Of a stretch of 64,000 bases of DNA, positions 60,231 to 64,000 are shown piece by piece. Within the stretch, counting starts at the first letter, position 1, and every line of letters starts with the position of its first letter. Made by a program: the position numbers and the translations under genes. Below the pieces are notes generated by a model. The model saw only the letters and a program-made list of their open reading frames with translations, ran no database searches and had not been told where the DNA came from. Source of the stretch: Sclerurus mexicanus (lineage: Eukaryota; Chordata; Aves; Passeriformes; Furnariidae); the NCBI GenBank assembly GCA_013396755.1, contig VWZF01005993.1, positions 2,065,934 to 2,129,933 of the forward strand, read 5' to 3'.

Positions 60231-62693
60231 AGCCAGGGCAGCAATGCAGTCAGGGCATGCCCAGGAGGGGATGGGGTGGCCGGGGGCTCCTGACACAGTT
60301 GTCAGTGTAGGCAGACAGGCCCTAATTGGTCTGATCTGATTACTTTTTCCAAAAGCTTTGAACTTTGCACAGGATGCCTTGGGCCTGCCTGCAGGAGCCC
60401 TGCTCTGGTGGGGAATTAGCACAATGGCTGGGCTGACCTCCCCCCACCCCAACTGAATTTTACTATCTAACGGGCAGTGGTTGGTGATGAATGACTGACA
60501 GGTGTGATCAGCTGATGGGAATGGCTGGGGATGGTACACATACACTGCGATTTTACCAGGCCGTAATGTGTTCTGCAGTGGGCAAAGGATAAAGCTTGTA
60601 AAACATTTGTTTTAAGTCTTAAAATATCAAATTCCTCGTAACTATGGGCTTCCTAAAACTGGCCCTGGTAATTACAAGTGTTGAGCCATGAATAATTTCA
60701 CGCTAGGAGGTGCATTAATTTTAACCTCCTCCCACCTCCTCCAGACATTGTGAAAGCACATTACCAGTGAGGACAAGTTTATGATCTTATCCAGGACAAC
60801 TGGTGCAATAATATGAAATGAAAACCAAGACAAAAATGTCGTTGTCTGCGCACTCTGTACAAAGGGATCCTGCAGAAAGCTCCCTTTGCAGTCCGAGACC
60901 AGGAGTGCTCCAAAGGTGCGAGCAAGATTTATGGGGCTTTTCCAAGCACATGGCTCGGACCCTGCCAGATCCACTTGTCAGCAGCCTAGTGTCTAGGGAT
61001 TGTTTCAAGGAACAGGGAGGAGTTTTGTCATCACTGTCCCTATGACGGTTTGCATTTAAAATCTTCAACCATGCTTTCACAAAAACCCCCTGAGACCTGG
61101 GACCAGGTTGCTGCAGCATGCTTGGTCCCAAAAGAATCACCTGCAAGTCTGGGGTATTAAGGTTTATAATCTTAGTGTCATTAAGTTCAAGGCAGTGGCA
61201 TAAGGATCTATTTGGCAGGCTCTCCCTGCTTAACATCTACATATTTCTGTCTGATCACATTTACAACAGCAACCCCACAGTTTCACAACTCACTCCAAAG
61301 TTACACCTCAGTCGCAGAGGAAACAGGCAAGTCTGGCTGGAGGAAAGATCAGAGATTTCTATCTTGGGCAGGGCACCCCACAGCATATTTGCCATTCAGG
61401 CTGTGTCGAGGCTGCACTGTCAACACCATTCTCAAGAAGGATGTATAATACAGATGTTAAACACCAATTATCCCACTACAGATCAGGTAAAGTTAAATAA
61501 TGGCAAGGGTGTGATGCTTAACATTGAACAAATCAGGGATGATATCCTCTGCCTAACGTTCCCAGGTGCCCCTGTGGTAGCTCTCCCTCACCTTGCACTA
61601 CACCAGACTGCCTGTGCTCTTACACCAATGCAGGGTTGCGAAGGAAAAAATTGTCCTGACGTAGCATTTGGAAGCCTTGGGGTTTGCTTCACAGCCTCGG
61701 TGCTAACACGCTGACAATGTCATTCTCAGTTGTTTCTCGGTCCCTTTAGACTGAGCTAAATACCTTGAGCTAAATATGTAGGCAGCCCTGGTTTATATCA
61801 AGACATGACAATTCACAAGTCATTAAAGTTCTTGGGCTGCACGAGGTAGAATTTAATTTCTGTGTCTCATCTACGATCCTGAAAAACAAAATCTTTGGGC
61901 ACATTTATGATTGTGCCCTATTTGTCCTTTATAACAGTATAATAGCATTGAAGCCAGTTATAAGTTATTTCCTTGGAATTTTTCATGCTTCCTTTTGACC
62001 CTTTAAGAGAAATGTATCAGTGTGTCACTACTACTAGGATGAAATTTTCCCCTGGAAATCAAAGCACAACAAAAACTCTTTATCAGTTTCCCTGTTGTCT
62101 TCAGAAATCTGTGGTAGCAGATGCCTTAAACTCTCTCGTGGGTGAAGGGGAAAGGTTGGATTACTGAAAAAACAAGGCAGGCCTCAGAGTGTGGACGAGG
62201 CATTAGGAACTGCTTAGGATCTCAAACCTGCAACACCTTGAACCCATCACCAGCCAGAACCGTGATGGATGGGAGAGGATAAAGGGCAGTCTAGCTGACC
62301 CATGATGCCTTCCAGTGCCCTCCAAGAAACAAGAAGAAAAGAGATTCTTATCACTCTGTGAAAGAACAGAGAGGAAAATTATCATTAAAATGCCTTCCTA
62401 ATAAAACTAACAAACAGGAGCATTTTTTTTCTTTCCGACTCCATTCTCTTATCCCTTCCCTGCAAGCTTCAAGATGGCCATGACTTGAAGAATTTCAGTC
62501 TTTGGGTGAACCTTTACTAAGCAGAGGTCACACCCTTCTGCCTAGACTTTAGTTTTGTTAGATAGTGTTCTTTAAAAACCTCAAGAAGATAAATAATTTG
62601 GAGTATATCTTCATAGTCATGAGTGCACAGAATCGCTACGTAGAATTATGGTAACACACAGAATTAATATAAGTAATAAAACTACTGTATTTG
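60231..62693. other. Unassigned DNA with a 198-codon frame
   Basis: No gene recognised. The + frame at 61118-61714 (198 codons) is the second longest of the window. Its product has no signal peptide, repeated motif or family resemblance, and I see no good start context or splice pattern. Expected chance number at this length is below one but not negligible. Confidence 0.4.
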
Positions 62694-62842
62694 TGAATCT
62701 GAGTTCACATCCCACATCACCTGCCAGAGAATCACTGATGAAACATAAATGAGTCACTTTATTTCTGTTTGCTTTAGGTCTGGGAATTTTGCTATCTCCT
62801 TGTAAAGTGCTCTAGGATGACGTCAGGTAGTGGAGAAGTTTG
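62694..62842 (+). repeat. MIR/CORE-SINE fossil (sense), with 3' tail
   Basis: The order of blocks matches the SINE over about 150 bp: CTGAGTTCACATCCCACATC, then ATGAGTCACTTTATTTCTGT, TTGCTTTAGGTCTGGGA and CTTGTAAAGTGCTCTAGGATG. Consensus counterparts are ctgggttcaaatcccagctc, caagtcacttaacctctctgt, gcctcagtttccc and ttgtaaagtgctttgagat. Its 3' tail is better kept than in the other copies. Confidence 0.65.
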
Positions 62843-64000
62843 GTGTGTTATGGAACTGAGGCAATTACAGACCTTGCAGCAAAGAATTTATAGTACAAAG
62901 CTGGCCATTGAAAGTTAATTTCCTACAACTGCTTTCCCCCATAGGTATTTGCAGCCTGGCATGCACAGCACACCGAACCCCATGCACTCTCCAGCTCTTC
63001 CATTCCCAGCTTTCCCTTTGCCTCTATCCAGCATCATCCCGTGCTCCAGGAATCTGCCTGCCTTCTTGTGCTCCAAATATCTCCCAAACTCTTCCTGCTC
63101 ACAGCTCTCAGGGAAGAAGAGAGTCTCTGTCTCTCTGTTCCCAGTGCCCATCCTTCTCAGCCTCTCTCCCTCTCTGCTCCCAGGGCACTGTCCCTCTCAG
63201 TTTCCACAGGCAGTCTTTGAGCTGAGTGCAAACACATTCAAAAGTCAAACAGGAATTTCTATGGAGATGTGGGTGTGTTGATAGCTGGTATCTGTGGTTC
63301 CCTAACATCTGGTGCCCTGTAATCCAAAATCTTAACAAGTCTTTTGGCTCAAATTCTACCTGTGCAACAGCTTGCTGGTTAGGCAGTCACCACAATTCCA
63401 TCAAAAACAGGCTCTAAGGACTGAAGTCCAAATCCAAGAAATTCGCCATCCAGCTGTTGTAGTGTTTGATTATATATTAAGCCTTCCAAAACATTTGGGT
63501 GTTTTATTCTTTAAAACCAACCCTTCACCTCAATATAGGTTGTTAGCATCATGCTAATTCACACACACCTCTGGAATTTGTTCTGTGAGACAATGGCTAC
63601 ACCCAAGTTATCGTGGTGGGAGAAGCCAGGACAGATACACTCACTGAAAACACAGGAAATCCCCACAGTTCCGTGGCTGAAATAATGTTTGCAAAGGTAT
63701 CTTCAAACTTCTAATAAAAGCCATCCCAGCACCAGGCTTCTCAGGCTCTCTCTTGAGACAGACTCAAAATACCACTGTTGCTACACTACCGCTCCAAGAG
63801 AGCACAGTCCTGTGCCCCCAGCAGCAAAGCCACGTTTGCGCCTCTCCCAGCCAGCCAAAGAGATTTGCAGAGCTCATGGGAATCTTTAGGAGTCAGATGT
63901 CCCCATAAGTGGCATGATGCTGCCATTGTGCTTTTGCATCATATCGTTCTGGTGGTCATAGGGACTGTTAGGACAAGGCTGCAAAGCTGAGTGGGTCTCA
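62843..64000. other. Unassigned DNA to the window end
   Basis: No gene recognised. A pyrimidine-rich stretch (about 62980-63200) gives overlapping frames on both strands but no domain. Nothing else stands out. Confidence 0.5.

Noticed and set aside
1..64000. tRNA, rRNA, known microRNA, CRISPR, telomere or retroviral LTR signals
   Set aside because: I scanned by eye for familiar motifs (let-7 and other common microRNA seeds, TTAGGG arrays, regularly spaced repeats, primer-binding sites) and found none. This is not a substitute for a computed search.

Overview
This window looks like a vertebrate nuclear chromosome, most likely avian or another sauropsid. CpG is depleted and there is no dense coding. 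The only recognisable dispersed repeats are old and heavily mutated: a CR1 LINE tail, several MIR/CORE-SINE fossils, and short palindromic repeats of a kind I know from bird, turtle and crocodile genomes. I see nothing like Alu, B1, L1 or young LTR elements in 64 kb, which argues against a mammal. The low repeat load favours a bird. The species cannot be named from this sequence.

I could not identify any gene. None of the open reading frames belongs to a protein family I recognise, and most are no longer than random DNA of this composition gives. The best protein-coding hint is a 180-bp frame-preserving segment at 19928-20107 on the + strand, flanked by a good splice acceptor and a good donor. 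A second hint is a 139-codon minus-strand frame at 17632-18048. Both are weak. The window is best read as intergenic or deep intronic DNA.

Layout. 1-107 is a purine-rich tract cut by the window edge. 108-17.6 kb is GC-rich, apparently single-copy DNA with no identifiable gene, containing a 279-codon minus-strand frame at 10050-10889. 17.6-20.3 kb holds the two coding hints and a three-copy 15-bp repeat. 22-27 kb holds one ancient palindromic repeat, a perfect 12-bp-arm hairpin at 25549-25574 and a CpG-enriched patch near 26.6-26.9 kb. 31-36.3 kb is the richest repeat graveyard: a CORE-SINE, two palindromic repeats, the CR1 tail (35440-35860) and a MIR. 37.1 kb has a (CATC)n microsatellite. 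41.6-43.6 kb has two weak MIR fossils and an exact 24-bp direct repeat. 56.7-62.9 kb holds an oppositely oriented CORE-SINE pair, two more palindromic repeats and a MIR copy.

No operon, pathway or defence system is visible, and I did not find a hidden novel system. The observations most worth checking are the candidate exon, the minus-strand frame, the perfect hairpin and the 24-bp duplication. Whether any ancient repeat fragment is conserved across birds is also worth testing.
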